A DNA stretch of 64,000 nucleotides from Rhodococcus sp. H36-A4 (GCF_027158005.1 NZ_JAPVLQ010000006.1:248001-312000), one strand, 5' to 3'. Positions 1 to 9,011 are shown, counted from the first letter of the stretch. The notes: a model not told the origin generated them from the sequence alone. Numbers and translations are program-made.

Positions 1-214
1 CGTCGTCGATGTCGGCTTCACCGGACAGCACGTGCGACAGCATGATCCTGTTGTAGTTGCCGTACGGTTCGTCGCCGATCATCGTGATGTCGAACAGTGT
101 GCGTCCGCCGCGTTTGAGGATCTCCTCGACTGTGCGCGCGCCCGCCATGCCGTTTCCGACCACGAGCAGTTTCCGCAGGTCGGTCGTTTCGCTACGCATC
201 GCGTCGTTGCTCAT
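1..214 (-). CDS. NirB-like FAD/NAD(P) oxidoreductase, N-terminal fragment (cut by window edge)
   Basis: The first 71 codons of a minus-strand gene that continues past the left edge. The start ATG overlaps the stop of the upstream 115-residue gene as TGATG, so the two are translationally coupled. The fragment reads KLLVVGNGMAGARTVEEIL, a Rossmann dinucleotide-binding motif with the spacing seen in the large subunit of assimilatory nitrite reductase (NirB) and related FAD-dependent reductases. The following GDEPYGNYNRIMLS stretch is also typical of NirB N-termini. The expected role is electron transfer from NAD(P)H in nitrite assimilation. The siroheme and Fe-S domains would lie outside the window, so a stand-alone FAD reductase cannot be excluded. 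Confidence 0.7.
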   Translation of the reverse strand, partial: MSNDAMRSETTDLRKLLVVGNGMAGARTVEEILKRGGRTLFDITMIGDEPYGNYNRIMLSHVLSGEADIDD

Positions 215-561
215 CAGATCAGCACCAAACCGAAGTCGACGACGATTTCACCGGTCGTTCCTTCCGGTGCCGCGACGACGAGCTCGAGGACGGAATCCGG
301 ATCGACATCCTCGACGACACGAAGCGCGATGTTGACTCCGCTCTTGGAGCCCATGGGGAACATCCGCATGGGCTGCCCGTCCCTCATCAAGGTCACGACC
401 ACCAGCTCTTCGCTCGAATTACCGCCACGGAAGTACAGCGGTTGAGCGGTAGCCCCGGATGGAACGACGAACCTGGTCGACGAAGCTATCGACTCGGGCT
501 TGCTGAGCCCCTGCCCGGTGAATGGGAAGACGCCCTGGAGAAATCGCGGTGTGCTGGCCAT
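214..561 (-). CDS. Conserved hypothetical protein, 115 aa, coupled to the NirB-like gene
   Basis: I do not recognise this protein. It starts at an ATG and ends in a TGATG overlap with the NirB-like gene, so it is the first gene of that operon as far as the window shows. There is no signal peptide or membrane segment. The sequence alternates short hydrophobic strands (SEELVVVTLM, NIALRVVEDV, EIVVDFGLVLI) with polar turns, suggesting a small beta-sandwich or beta-barrel domain. There are no cysteines, so it is not a ferredoxin or a Rieske NirD subunit. The tight coupling suggests a function tied to the reductase, but none can be assigned. Confidence 0.7.
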   Translation of the reverse strand: MASTPRFLQGVFPFTGQGLSKPESIASSTRFVVPSGATAQPLYFRGGNSSEELVVVTLMRDGQPMRMFPMGSKSGVNIALRVVEDVDPDSVLELVVAAPEGTTGEIVVDFGLVLI

Positions 562-696
562 GACGCCACGGTGCCGCGTCGGGGTTGCACTCCCGCGGCG
601 TTGACGTTACGTAGGGGTCAGAAAGATCTCACGATGATCGTTCTGTCGCTGTGCGGTAGCTCGCGGGCATGCAACTGCGACCCGGACCGACTTCCG
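562..696. other. Intergenic region upstream of the 115-aa gene
   Basis: This 135-base stretch lies between the stop of the PAC2-family gene and the start of the 115-residue gene, both on the minus strand. It must hold the promoter of the NirB-like operon. A GTTAC half-site occurs near 606-610, but I cannot find a properly spaced second half of a GlnR box. Confidence 0.5.
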
Positions 697-1719
697 CTAG
701 AGCCCGAAGTTCCCGGGCCCCCGACGTCGGAGGTAACGCTCGAACTCGGCTGCGATGGCGTCGCCGTCGATCTTCGAGATCGCATCGCTGATGTCCACCT
801 CGGCATCTCCGCGCTCCTCGAGCGTTCGAACGTATTCGCTGATTTCCTCGTCCTCGGCTGTCATTTCGTTGACGGCCTCTTCCCAGTCCTCGGCCTGGGA
901 AGGGAGCTCACCGAGCGGAACTTCGATATCCAGTACATCCTCGACGCGCTGGAGTAACGCCACGGTTGCCTTGGGGTTGGGTGGCTGCGACACGTAGTGC
1001 GGCACGGCTGCCCAGAACGAGACGGCCGGAATGCCTGCCTTGACGCATTCGTCCTGTAGGACACCGGTGATGCCCGTCGGCCCCTCGTATCGAGTCTGCT
1101 CTAGGTTGAAACGCTCGGCGGCCTCGACGCTGTACGCGCTTCCCGTCACCGGTACCGGTCGGGTGTGCGGGGTGTCTGCAAGCAGAGCGCCGAGGATGAC
1201 CACGGTGTCCACGCCGAGCTGCTCGATAAACTCCAGCAGGTCGTCGCAAAAGCTTCGCCAGCGCATGTTGGGTTCGATACCGCGCAGCAACACGACGTCC
1301 CTGCTGCTGCCGGGTGGCGAGCACACCGACAAGCGCGTCGACGGCCACTGTATTTCTCTCGTGACGCCCTCTACCTGTCGAATCGTCGGACGGTTCACCT
1401 GGTAGTCGTAGTAGTCCTCGGAGTCCAGCTCGGCCAACGGACTGGCATCCCAGATCAATTCCAGATGCTCGACGGCGCCACTCGCCGCGTCCCCCGCGTC
1501 GTTCCAGCCCTCGAACGCAGCCACCAGAATCGGGTCGCGCAGCGTGGGGAGGTCCGGCTCGACATCCGAATCGTCGTTTTCGGGGACGGAAAACGATGTG
1601 GCATTGGACACAGCGTCGGAGACGGCTTCGAGCAGCGCTTCTGCAGCGTTGTCTGAATTGTCGCGTTCTGTAACGTCGTTGTCAGCTGGAATATTGCCGT
1701 CGCTGTTTCGGGGACTCAC
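697..1719 (-). CDS. PAC2 (proteasome assembly chaperone 2) family protein
   Basis: A 340-residue protein of the actinobacterial PAC2 family (PF09754). The N-terminal 55 residues are acidic and low in complexity. The PAC2 core follows, with LVAAFEGWNDAGDAASGAVEHL near residues 66-88 and the conserved TVVILGALLADTPHTRP segment in the middle. The C-terminus is acidic and helical and ends in RYLRRRGPGNFGL. The M. tuberculosis homologue is Rv2125, also next to metH. Its biochemical role is not established; the family name comes from eukaryotic proteasome assembly chaperones. Two GTG codons are adjacent, at 1722 and 1719. I prefer 1719 because it lies exactly 6 bases after a TAGGCT -10 box. It is divergent from metH. 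Confidence 0.85.
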   Translation of the reverse strand: MSPRNSDGNIPADNDVTERDNSDNAAEALLEAVSDAVSNATSFSVPENDDSDVEPDLPTLRDPILVAAFEGWNDAGDAASGAVEHLELIWDASPLAELDSEDYYDYQVNRPTIRQVEGVTREIQWPSTRLSVCSPPGSSRDVVLLRGIEPNMRWRSFCDDLLEFIEQLGVDTVVILGALLADTPHTRPVPVTGSAYSVEAAERFNLEQTRYEGPTGITGVLQDECVKAGIPAVSFWAAVPHYVSQPPNPKATVALLQRVEDVLDIEVPLGELPSQAEDWEEAVNEMTAEDEEISEYVRTLEERGDAEVDISDAISKIDGDAIAAEFERYLRRRGPGNFGL

Positions 1720-1725
1720 CACGAC

Positions 1726-1731
1726 AGCCTA
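1726..1731 (-). promoter_or_regulatory. -10 box TAGGCT of the PAC2 gene (leaderless)
   Basis: TAGGCT on the minus strand with 6 bases before the GTG at 1719. This fits the TANNNT-N6-start arrangement of leaderless actinobacterial transcripts, and it decides between the two adjacent GTG codons. Confidence 0.55.
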
Positions 1732-1771
1732 CGACCAGCCCGGCCCGTCTTGGGTATCGCTGCGTGACCAC

Positions 1772-1777
1772 TAGGCT
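1772..1777 (+). promoter_or_regulatory. -10 box TAGGCT of metH (leaderless)
   Basis: TAGGCT followed by exactly 6 bases and then the metH ATG at 1784. There is no Shine-Dalgarno sequence, so the transcript probably begins at the start codon. The 64-base metH/PAC2 gap is too short for a B12 riboswitch, and none is seen. Confidence 0.6.
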
Positions 1778-1783
1778 GTAGCA

Positions 1784-4700
1784 ATGCCTGCGCTACACAA
1801 GACCGGTCTGCTGGAAGCGATTCGTTCGCGCGTTGTCATCGGTGACGGTGCGATGGGGACTATGTTGCAGGACGCAGAATTGACGCTCGACGACTTCATC
1901 GGCCTCGAGGGCTGCAACGAAATTCTCAACGACACTCGTCCCGACGTGCTTCGTGAGATCCACCGCGCCTACTTCGATGCGGGCGCAGACGCCGTCGAAA
2001 CCAACACCTTCGGTTGCAACCTTCCGAACCTGGCGGACTACGACATCGAGGATCGGATCCGCGAGCTGGCCGAGAAGGGGACACGCCTCGCGCGTGAAAC
2101 GGCCGATGAGATGGGCCCCGGTCGTGATGGGATGGACCGTTTCGTGCTGGGGTCGATGGGCCCGGGTACCAAACTTCCCACGCTGGGTCACGCGCCGTTC
2201 GCGCGCCTTCGTGACGCATATACCGAGGCCGCGCTCGGCATGATCGACGGTGGTGCCGATGCAATTCTCATCGAAACCTGCCAGGACCTGCTACAGGTCA
2301 AAGCGGCGATCATCGGTAGCCAGCACGCGATGGACAAGCTGGGTGCGCGCATTCCGATCATCACGCATGTCACCGTCGAAACCACCGGCACCATGCTCGT
2401 CGGAAGTGAGATCGGCGCCGCGCTCACTGCGCTGGAGCCGCTCGGTATCGACATGATCGGGCTCAATTGCGCAACTGGACCTGCAGAGATGAGTGAGCAT
2501 CTTCGGCATCTGTCGAAGCACTCGCGGTTGCCTGTGTCCGTCATGCCGAACGCCGGGCTGCCCACTCTGGGAGCCAGGGGAGCCGAATATCCGCTGACCG
2601 CGCCCGAGTTGGCGATCGCACTGAGTGGCTTCGTCTCCGAATACGGCCTGTCACTGGTCGGCGGATGCTGCGGAACGACGCCCGAGCATATTCGTCAGGT
2701 CGCCGATCTCGTTCATGGCACCCGCCAGGCCGAGCGCACGCCCACCCCGGAACCGGGTGTTTCCTCGCTATACTCGGCCGTGTCCTTCGAGCAGGATTCC
2801 AGCATCCTGGTGATCGGTGAGCGCACCAACTCCAACGGCTCCAGGGCATTTCGCGACGCAATGCTCGCCGAGGACTACGAGAAGTGCCTCGACATCGCCA
2901 AGGACCAGACTCGCGACGGCGCACACATGCTCGACCTGAACGTCGACTACGTGGGCCGGGACGGGGCCGCTGACATGGCTGCACTCGCCAGTCGTCTGGC
3001 GACGGCATCCACGTTGCCGATCATGCTCGACTCGACCGAACCTGCCGTGTTGGAAGCCGGATTGGAACATCTCGGTGGCCGCAGCGCCGTCAACTCGGTC
3101 AACTACGAGGACGGAGCAGGTCCGGACTCGCGTTTTCAGAAGATCATGCGGCTCGTCAAGGAGCACGGTGCTGCTGTCGTCGCTCTGACCATCGATGAAG
3201 AAGGTCAGGCACGCACCGCCGAATGGAAGGTCCGCGTCGCCGCGCGCCTGATCGAGGACATCACCGGCAACTGGGGTCTTCGTCAGGAAGACATCATCGT
3301 CGACACACTCACCTTCCCGATTTCCACTGGGCAGGAAGAAGTGCGACGCGACGGAATCGAAACGATCGAGGCCATCCGCCAGCTCAAGGAACTCTATCCG
3401 CGGGTGCACACCACGCTCGGATTGTCGAACATCTCTTTCGGTTTGAATCCTGCTGCACGGCAGGTCCTCAACTCGGTGTTCCTGCACGAGTGCACCCAGG
3501 CCGGTTTGGACACGGCCATCGTGCACGCGTCGAAGATTTTGCCGATGAACAAGATCCCCGACGAGCATCGCGAGATTGCACTCGATCTGGTGTACGACCG
3601 TCGATCCGAGGGATACGACCCGCTGCAAAAGCTCATGCAGCTCTTCGAAGGGGTTTCGGCGGCGTCGGCGCGCGAGTCTCGTGCCGAAGAACTTGGCCGA
3701 TTGCCGCTGTTCGAGCGGCTCGAGCGGCGCATCGTCGACGGCGAGCGCAACGGACTCGAAGCGGATCTCGATGCGGGAATGAAAGAAAAGCCACCGCTGG
3801 AGATCATCAACGAAACGCTCCTGTCAGGCATGAAGACCGTGGGAGTGTTGTTCGGCTCCGGTCAGATGCAGCTGCCGTTCGTGTTGGCGTCCGCTGAGGT
3901 GATGAAGGCCGCTGTCGCGTACCTCGAACCCCACATGGAAGCGTCGGACGACGACGGCAAAGGGCGAATCGTCCTCGGCACGGTCAAGGGCGACGTGCAC
4001 GACATCGGCAAGAACCTCGTCGACATCATTCTCAGCAACAATGGGTACGAGGTCGTCAACCTTGGGATCAAACAGCCGATCGCGACAATTCTGGAAGCAG
4101 CGATCGACAAGCGTGCCGATGTCATCGGCATGTCGGGACTGCTTGTCAAATCCACGGTTGTCATGAAGGACAACCTGATCGAACTCAACAACAGGGGAGT
4201 CGCCGAGAAGTTTCCGGTGCTGCTCGGTGGCGCGGCCTTGACGCGCTCCTATGTCGAGAACGATCTACAGGACGTCTACCAAGGCGATGTCCACTATGCC
4301 CGCGACGCGTTCGAGGGTCTGAGCCTGATGGACACCATCATGACGACCAAGCGTGGAGGTGGGCCGGCGCCGGACAGCCCGGAGGCGTTGGCGGCCAAGG
4401 CGAAAACCGAAGAGCGCAAGGCCCGCCACGAACGTTCACGTCGAATCGCCGAGCAGCGCAAGGCAAACGAGGTTCCTGTCGTGGTGCCGGAGCGTTCGGA
4501 TGTCGCGACGGATATCGAGACTCCGACTCCGCCGTTCTGGGGGACTCGCATCGTCAAGGGTGTGTCATTGTCCGACTACTCCGAACTCCTCGACGAACGC
4601 GCACTCTTTCTCGGCCAGTGGGGTTTGCGTGGCGCACGCAAGGGCGAAGGAGCAACGTACGAGGACCTCGTCGAGTCGGAAGGCAAACCGCGACTGCGGT

Positions 4701-5353
4701 ATTGGCTGGATCGTCTCAGCACCGACGGCATCCTCGCGCATGCGGCCCTCGTCTATGGATACTTTCCGGCGGTCTCGGAAGGTGACGACGTCGTCGTACT
4801 GACCGAGCCGCGCGTCGATGCGCCCGAACGATTCCGGTTCACCTTCCCACGTCAGAATCGTGATCGATTCTTGTGCATCGCCGACTTCGTTCGGTCGAGG
4901 GAAGATGCCACGAAATCTGGTCAGGTGGATGTCCTTCCGATGAATCTGGTCACGATGGGGCAGCCGATCGCGGATTTCGCAAACGAGCTGTTCGCTGCGG
5001 ACTCGTACCGTGACTACCTCGAAGTGCACGGCATCGGTGTGCAGTTGACCGAGGCGCTCGCCGAGTACTGGCATCGCCGAGTCCGTGAAGAACTGAAGCT
5101 TTCCAGTGGTGCGAGTGTCGCGGCCGAGGATCCGACCGAGGCCGAGGGATACTTCAAGCTCGAATATCGTGGTGCGCGTTACTCTTTCGGCTACGGTGCG
5201 TGCCCAGACCTCGAGGATCGCATCAAGTTGGCTGCACTTCTCGAACCCGAACGGATCGGCGTCAAGCTGTCGGAAGAACTACAACTGCATCCAGAGCAGT
5301 CCACGGACGCATTCGTTCTTCATCACCCGGAGGCCAAGTATTTCAATGTCTGA
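1784..5353 (+). CDS. metH: Cobalamin-dependent methionine synthase
   Basis: Transfers the methyl group of 5-methyltetrahydrofolate to homocysteine through methylcobalamin. At 1,189 residues it has all four MetH modules. The homocysteine domain has zinc ligands Cys229, Cys295 and Cys296 (in LNCATGP and GGCCGTTPEH). The pterin-binding domain covers about 340-620. The cobalamin cap and Rossmann domain cover about 640-880, with axial ligand His739 in GDVHDIGKN. The C-terminal AdoMet-dependent reactivation domain covers about 910-1189. The only start candidate close to the promoter is the ATG at 1784. The downstream HAD gene overlaps its end by 8 bases. The cobalamin genes further along in this window would supply its cofactor. 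Confidence 0.97.
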   Translation: MPALHKTGLLEAIRSRVVIGDGAMGTMLQDAELTLDDFIGLEGCNEILNDTRPDVLREIHRAYFDAGADAVETNTFGCNLPNLADYDIEDRIRELAEKGTRLARETADEMGPGRDGMDRFVLGSMGPGTKLPTLGHAPFARLRDAYTEAALGMIDGGADAILIETCQDLLQVKAAIIGSQHAMDKLGARIPIITHVTVETTGTMLVGSEIGAALTALEPLGIDMIGLNCATGPAEMSEHLRHLSKHSRLPVSVMPNAGLPTLGARGAEYPLTAPELAIALSGFVSEYGLSLVGGCCGTTPEHIRQVADLVHGTRQAERTPTPEPGVSSLYSAVSFEQDSSILVIGERTNSNGSRAFRDAMLAEDYEKCLDIAKDQTRDGAHMLDLNVDYVGRDGAADMAALASRLATASTLPIMLDSTEPAVLEAGLEHLGGRSAVNSVNYEDGAGPDSRFQKIMRLVKEHGAAVVALTIDEEGQARTAEWKVRVAARLIEDITGNWGLRQEDIIVDTLTFPISTGQEEVRRDGIETIEAIRQLKELYPRVHTTLGLSNISFGLNPAARQVLNSVFLHECTQAGLDTAIVHASKILPMNKIPDEHREIALDLVYDRRSEGYDPLQKLMQLFEGVSAASARESRAEELGRLPLFERLERRIVDGERNGLEADLDAGMKEKPPLEIINETLLSGMKTVGVLFGSGQMQLPFVLASAEVMKAAVAYLEPHMEASDDDGKGRIVLGTVKGDVHDIGKNLVDIILSNNGYEVVNLGIKQPIATILEAAIDKRADVIGMSGLLVKSTVVMKDNLIELNNRGVAEKFPVLLGGAALTRSYVENDLQDVYQGDVHYARDAFEGLSLMDTIMTTKRGGGPAPDSPEALAAKAKTEERKARHERSRRIAEQRKANEVPVVVPERSDVATDIETPTPPFWGTRIVKGVSLSDYSELLDERALFLGQWGLRGARKGEGATYEDLVESEGKPRLRYWLDRLSTDGILAHAALVYGYFPAVSEGDDVVVLTEPRVDAPERFRFTFPRQNRDRFLCIADFVRSREDATKSGQVDVLPMNLVTMGQPIADFANELFAADSYRDYLEVHGIGVQLTEALAEYWHRRVREELKLSSGASVAAEDPTEAEGYFKLEYRGARYSFGYGACPDLEDRIKLAALLEPERIGVKLSEELQLHPEQSTDAFVLHHPEAKYFNV

Positions 5354-6044
5354 CTCTTCTGACCGCCGTCTGCGGGCCGTGCTGTGGGACATGGACGGAA
5401 CTTTGCTCGATTCCGAGAAGATTTGGGACGTCGCGGTCGAGGAACTGTCCCTCGATCTCGGACGTGAACTGACGCCAGAGGTTCGCGAGAGCACTCTCGG
5501 AAACTCGATGCAGGACGCCCTCCGTACAGTGTTCGCCCACACCGGCACCGAGGTGACCGACCAGTCGCTGGCCACCGCAAGGAACTGGCTCACCGACCGT
5601 GTCGCTGTATTGTTCGCCGAGGGAATCTCGTGGCGCCCCGGTGCCAAGGACGCTCTTCAGCTTGTCCGCGACCTCGGTCTCAGGTCTGCTCTGGTGACCA
5701 ACACCGAGCGGGGCCTGGTCGAGTTCGCGTTGGACACCGTCGGCCGTGACTACTTCGACGCCACTGTGAGCGGCGACGAAGTCGAGGCCGGCAAACCGCA
5801 TCCTGCGCCCTATCTCCGCGGGGCCTCGTTGCTCGGTGTCGCTCCGGAGGACTGCCTCGCTGTCGAGGACTCACCGACCGGATCGTTGTCCGCTCATCGC
5901 GCAGGTTGTTCCGTGCTTTTTGTGCCCTCCGAACTCGCAGTAACCCCTCGTGCGGGTTATGTCGTTCGCAGCTCGCTCGTCGGGCTCACCGCCGACGAAC
6001 TCTCCTCGGCGTGGTGCGATGCGCGTTCCACTACTTCGTCATGA
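5346..6044 (+). CDS. HAD-superfamily hydrolase (phosphatase/phosphoglucomutase-like)
   Basis: A 232-residue HAD hydrolase. Motif I is WDMDGTLLD (nucleophile Asp and acid/base Asp). Motif II is ALVTNTERG. The lysine motif is [10 protein letters not shown], followed by the acidic motif AVEDSPTG. The helical cap between motif I and motif II is of the beta-phosphoglucomutase type (subfamily IA). The substrate cannot be told from sequence. The start ATG lies inside the last codons of metH (8-base overlap) and the stop overlaps the hisE ATG as ATGA, so it is translated as part of a metH-HAD-hisE-hisG transcript. A role as the missing histidinol-phosphate phosphatase or in phosphosugar housekeeping is only conjecture. 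Confidence 0.88.
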   Translation: MSDSSDRRLRAVLWDMDGTLLDSEKIWDVAVEELSLDLGRELTPEVRESTLGNSMQDALRTVFAHTGTEVTDQSLATARNWLTDRVAVLFAEGISWRPGAKDALQLVRDLGLRSALVTNTERGLVEFALDTVGRDYFDATVSGDEVEAGKPHPAPYLRGASLLGVAPEDCLAVEDSPTGSLSAHRAGCSVLFVPSELAVTPRAGYVVRSSLVGLTADELSSAWCDARSTTSS

Positions 6045-6322
6045 AAGAATCACAACCCGTGAAGACCTTCGAATCCCTGTTCGCCGAGCTCACCGATCGC
6101 GCCGCGACACGCCCTGAGGGTTCCGGCACCGTCGCTGCGTTGGATGCCGGCGTGCATGCGCAAGGAAAGAAGATCCTCGAAGAAGCAGGCGAAGTGTGGA
6201 TCGCCGCGGAACACGAGAGCGACGAAGCGCTCGCCGAGGAGATCTCCCAGCTTCTGTATTGGGTTCAGGTGTTGATGGTGGGTAAGGGTCTCGAACTCGA
6301 AGATGTCTACCGACATCTGTGA
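6041..6322 (+). CDS. hisE: Phosphoribosyl-ATP pyrophosphatase
   Basis: Second enzyme of histidine biosynthesis, hydrolysing phosphoribosyl-ATP to phosphoribosyl-AMP. The 93-residue length equals that of mycobacterial HisE. It shows the MazG-like all-alpha fold with the metal-binding acidic pattern [17 protein letters not shown] and EEISQLLYW. The ATG overlaps the HAD stop (ATGA). A GTG seven codons downstream is possible, but the ATG matches the length of known homologues. hisG follows after 49 bases. Confidence 0.95.
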   Translation: MKESQPVKTFESLFAELTDRAATRPEGSGTVAALDAGVHAQGKKILEEAGEVWIAAEHESDEALAEEISQLLYWVQVLMVGKGLELEDVYRHL

Positions 6323-6371
6323 GCTCCGCCCCGACGATTCCCGACCGACACCCCGAACACAGGAAAACTCC

Positions 6372-7223
6372 ATGTTGCGTGTAGCAGTTCCCAACAAAGG
6401 CTCGCTCTCCGAATCCGCCGCTGAGATTCTGTCCGAGGCCGGTTATCGACGCCGGACCGACGCTCGTGATCTCACAGTCCTCGATCCAGCCAATCAGGTC
6501 GAGTTCTTTTTTCTGCGCCCGAAAGATATCGCCATCTACGTCGGCTCCGGCGAGCTGGACCTCGGCATCACCGGCCGCGACCTTGCACTCGATTCAGGTG
6601 CCCCGGTCGATGAGCGTTTGGCCCTCGGCTTCGGGCAATCCAGCTTCAGATACGCAGCGCCGGCAGGAAAAGAATGGACTGCGGAGAGCCTCGACGGACT
6701 CCGAATCGCAACCTCGTACCCGAACCTCGTACGAGCAGACCTGGCTCGTCGCGGCCTTACTGCGGAGGTCATTCGACTCGATGGCGCCGTCGAGATCTCC
6801 ATCCAGCTCGGTGTCGCCGATGCCATCGCTGATGTCGTGGGCTCCGGTCGTACCTTGCGGCAACATAATCTGGTCGCGTTCGGTGAGTCCCTGTGCGATT
6901 CGGAAGGTGTTCTGATTTCGCGGGCAGGTAGCGAGGACACCGACAAGGTTCGCAAGCAGTTGATCGCTCGCGTGCAGGGCGTCGTGTTCGCTCAGCAGTA
7001 CCTCATGCTCGATTACGACTGCCCGAAGTCCATTCTTGACGAGGCCGTCAAGATCACGCCCGGCATCGAATCCCCGACGCTCTCACCGATGGTCGACGAC
7101 AACTGGGTTGCGGTGCGGGCAATGGTGTCTCGCAAGGTGCACAACAGCGTCATGGACGAGCTGGCGGACCTTGGAGCCAAAGCTATTCTCGCTTCGGATA
7201 TCAGGTCCTGCCGCGCCTTCTGA
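6372..7223 (+). CDS. hisG: ATP phosphoribosyltransferase, long form
   Basis: First, committed and feedback-inhibited step of histidine biosynthesis, joining PRPP and ATP. The 283 residues match the long, hexameric form. Two periplasmic-binding-like lobes begin with [16 protein letters not shown] and contain [11 protein letters not shown] and [20 protein letters not shown] motifs. An ACT-like regulatory domain that binds histidine follows (about 210-283, from SPTLSPM onward). The ATG at 6372 was chosen because the family begins at LRVAVPNKG; an upstream in-frame ATG inside hisE adds 23 unrelated residues. hisE and hisG form a pair as in mycobacteria. Confidence 0.96.
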   Translation: MLRVAVPNKGSLSESAAEILSEAGYRRRTDARDLTVLDPANQVEFFFLRPKDIAIYVGSGELDLGITGRDLALDSGAPVDERLALGFGQSSFRYAAPAGKEWTAESLDGLRIATSYPNLVRADLARRGLTAEVIRLDGAVEISIQLGVADAIADVVGSGRTLRQHNLVAFGESLCDSEGVLISRAGSEDTDKVRKQLIARVQGVVFAQQYLMLDYDCPKSILDEAVKITPGIESPTLSPMVDDNWVAVRAMVSRKVHNSVMDELADLGAKAILASDIRSCRAF

Positions 7224-7241
7224 CCGGGTCGGCTGTCGTCC

Positions 7242-8129
7242 CTATGGGCGCGGTCTGACCAGCACTGTCTGTGCGATACGTCCGATCGGCCCTCGTTCGT
7301 CGTGTAGCACACCGGCAGACATTGCGAACCCATCTGGGCCGGTGGACGTTTCGGCCGAAATCCCAACCCACTCACCCTCCGGTACGCGGAAGATGTGGAC
7401 GGTGAGATCGGTATTGAGGAAGGTCCACCGGTTCAGGTCGAGTTTGGCACCGATACCGTTTGCGATATCGGCAATCGAGAACAGCCTTTCGAGGGGCGTC
7501 ATCTCTTCGCCCAATACCAAAGCCGGTGTAGGCCTTGCCCATACCTGCCCCGGTCCGTTACCGCCCAGTTCGGTAAGCGCGAAGATCTCGATATTGTCGA
7601 GATACCCGGACTTCCACATTCCTCCCCAGTTGTGACTTGTCCCCTCCGACAGGGGTTTCAAGGACGCGTCGGCTTGGTGGGACTCGCTCGAGGTGTCGAC
7701 TGTGGTCATGCGCCACGCTGTGCCTCGGGCAACCGGGCGTTCGACACCCTCGCGGACGACACCGTCCCGATCGACACGGTCAGGAGACCGAGCCCATAAT
7801 TCGGCGACGACAAGTTCGATGTTCGCGCCCGGTCGATCGACCCAGGAACGAACTTCGATGTCCGAGATGGGCACCGGGCCGAGCAATTCGACGACGACCC
7901 GGCTCACACGTACGTCCTCGCGCGGTGAGACGCGCTCGAGAGCGCGAACGAGCAAGGCTGACGGGGGTGCGCCATGCTGCATCGTCGGTGCCCACAAGCT
8001 CACCGTACGACGAGTCGTGGAGAACACCTCGTTGCCTCGGGCATTGAGCCCGAGGGGCACGAAGAATGCCTCCGGCTCGGTCTCGGCAGCGGGGGTCTCG
8101 GAGTTCGGGGTGTGCTCGCTCGAGGTCAC
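7242..8129 (-). CDS. Thioesterase-family (TesB-like double hot-dog) protein
   Basis: A 295-residue protein resembling acyl-CoA thioesterase-like hot-dog proteins of actinobacteria (PF13622 type). The N-terminal hot dog holds WAPTMQHGAPPSALLVRALE. The C-terminal hot dog ends in EWVGISAETSTGPDGFAMS and RGPIGRIAQTVLVRPR, the usual signature end of the family. It probably hydrolyses or binds acyl-CoA; the substrate is unknown. The GTG start overlaps the stop of the upstream nuclease gene (GTGA), so the two are co-translated. In M. tuberculosis the equivalent neighbour is around Rv2120c. It converges with hisG across 18 bases. Confidence 0.8.
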   Translation of the reverse strand: MTSSEHTPNSETPAAETEPEAFFVPLGLNARGNEVFSTTRRTVSLWAPTMQHGAPPSALLVRALERVSPREDVRVSRVVVELLGPVPISDIEVRSWVDRPGANIELVVAELWARSPDRVDRDGVVREGVERPVARGTAWRMTTVDTSSESHQADASLKPLSEGTSHNWGGMWKSGYLDNIEIFALTELGGNGPGQVWARPTPALVLGEEMTPLERLFSIADIANGIGAKLDLNRWTFLNTDLTVHIFRVPEGEWVGISAETSTGPDGFAMSAGVLHDERGPIGRIAQTVLVRPRP

Positions 8130-8998
8130 TGGCTCATCTCCGAGACGAGCAAGTTCTGATCCTGAAGTTCGTCAGGCCACCCTGGATAGACCGGGGGAGT
8201 ACCACCGAACTCAGGACACACAGCCTGGTGATCGCACCACCCGCACAGTTTGGTTTTTTTCGGTCGAAAGTCGCCGGACTGCCCTGCCTCGAGAATTGCC
8301 TTCCATATCGCCGACAGCATCCGTTCGAACCGAATCAATTCTTCCTCGTCGGGTGTGTAGGTCAGCGACTTCTTGTCGCCCAGGTACATCAATTTGAGCT
8401 GGGAGGGTACGACGCTGCGCATACGCATGATCACCAGTGCGTAGAACTTCATCTGGAAGAGGGCCTTGGCCTCGGTGAACTCACGAGGAGACTTACCGGT
8501 CTTGTAGTCGACGACGCGGATCATGCCGTTGGGTGCGACATCGATTCGATCGATGAATCCGCGAAGAGGAGTGCCGTCGGCCAGATCGATCTCCACTCGT
8601 TGTTCGCAAGACTCCGGATCGAAGCTGGTCGGATCTTCCATCTCGTAGTACCCGGCCACCAGCGTCCGCGCTTGGTCGAGGAGTGCCTCGCGATCTTTAC
8701 CCTCGAACAGTGCGTCGAGTTCCGGTGATTCTTCGAGCACACGATCCCACGCGGGGGACACCAACTCGACTGCAGCGACGGAATCCCTTGTTTCGGTGGG
8801 CATTGCGTACAGCGCTTCGAGTGCAGCGTGAACGACGGTTCCTTTGACCTGAGCTGTGGTGGACTTCTCGGGAAGACGATCCACTGCTCGAAATCGGTAG
8901 AGCAAAGGACACTGTTTGAAGTCGTTCGCGCGGGAGGGCGACAGTGCGGGCCTACTCCGACGCGGACGTGGCTGCGCCGGAAATTCCAAAATACTCAC
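8126..8998 (-). CDS. RecB/Cas4-family PD-(D/E)XK nuclease with probable Fe-S cluster
   Basis: A 290-residue stand-alone nuclease homologous to M. tuberculosis Rv2119. It begins LSPSRANDFKQCPLLYRFR, the usual start of the RecB-type nuclease domain. The active-site region is RGFIDRIDV followed by IRVVDYKTGK, giving the D...D-X-K catalytic core. A C-terminal CGWCDHQAVCPEF triplet plus the N-terminal cysteine in KQCPL form the four-cysteine iron staple known from AddB and Cas4. The GTG at 8998 was chosen because a TACCCT -10 box lies 7 bases upstream and the frame above it is unlike any homologue. It likely acts in DNA repair; no CRISPR is present. Divergent from trmI. Confidence 0.88.
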   Translation of the reverse strand: MSILEFPAQPRPRRSRPALSPSRANDFKQCPLLYRFRAVDRLPEKSTTAQVKGTVVHAALEALYAMPTETRDSVAAVELVSPAWDRVLEESPELDALFEGKDREALLDQARTLVAGYYEMEDPTSFDPESCEQRVEIDLADGTPLRGFIDRIDVAPNGMIRVVDYKTGKSPREFTEAKALFQMKFYALVIMRMRSVVPSQLKLMYLGDKKSLTYTPDEEELIRFERMLSAIWKAILEAGQSGDFRPKKTKLCGWCDHQAVCPEFGGTPPVYPGWPDELQDQNLLVSEMSQ

Positions 8999-9005
8999 AT
9001 AGGGC

Positions 9006-9011
9006 AGGGTA
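9006..9011 (-). promoter_or_regulatory. -10 box TACCCT of the RecB-like gene (leaderless)
   Basis: TACCCT on the minus strand, 7 bases before the GTG start at 8998. No Shine-Dalgarno sequence is present. Confidence 0.5.

Noticed and set aside
606-630. Possible GlnR box upstream of the NirB-like operon
   Set aside because: Only one GTTAC half-site is convincing; the expected GAAAC partner at 6-base spacing is absent.
8126-8998. The Cas4-like nuclease as part of a CRISPR system
   Set aside because: No repeat-spacer array and no other cas gene occur in the window; the gene is a conserved actinobacterial housekeeping neighbour.
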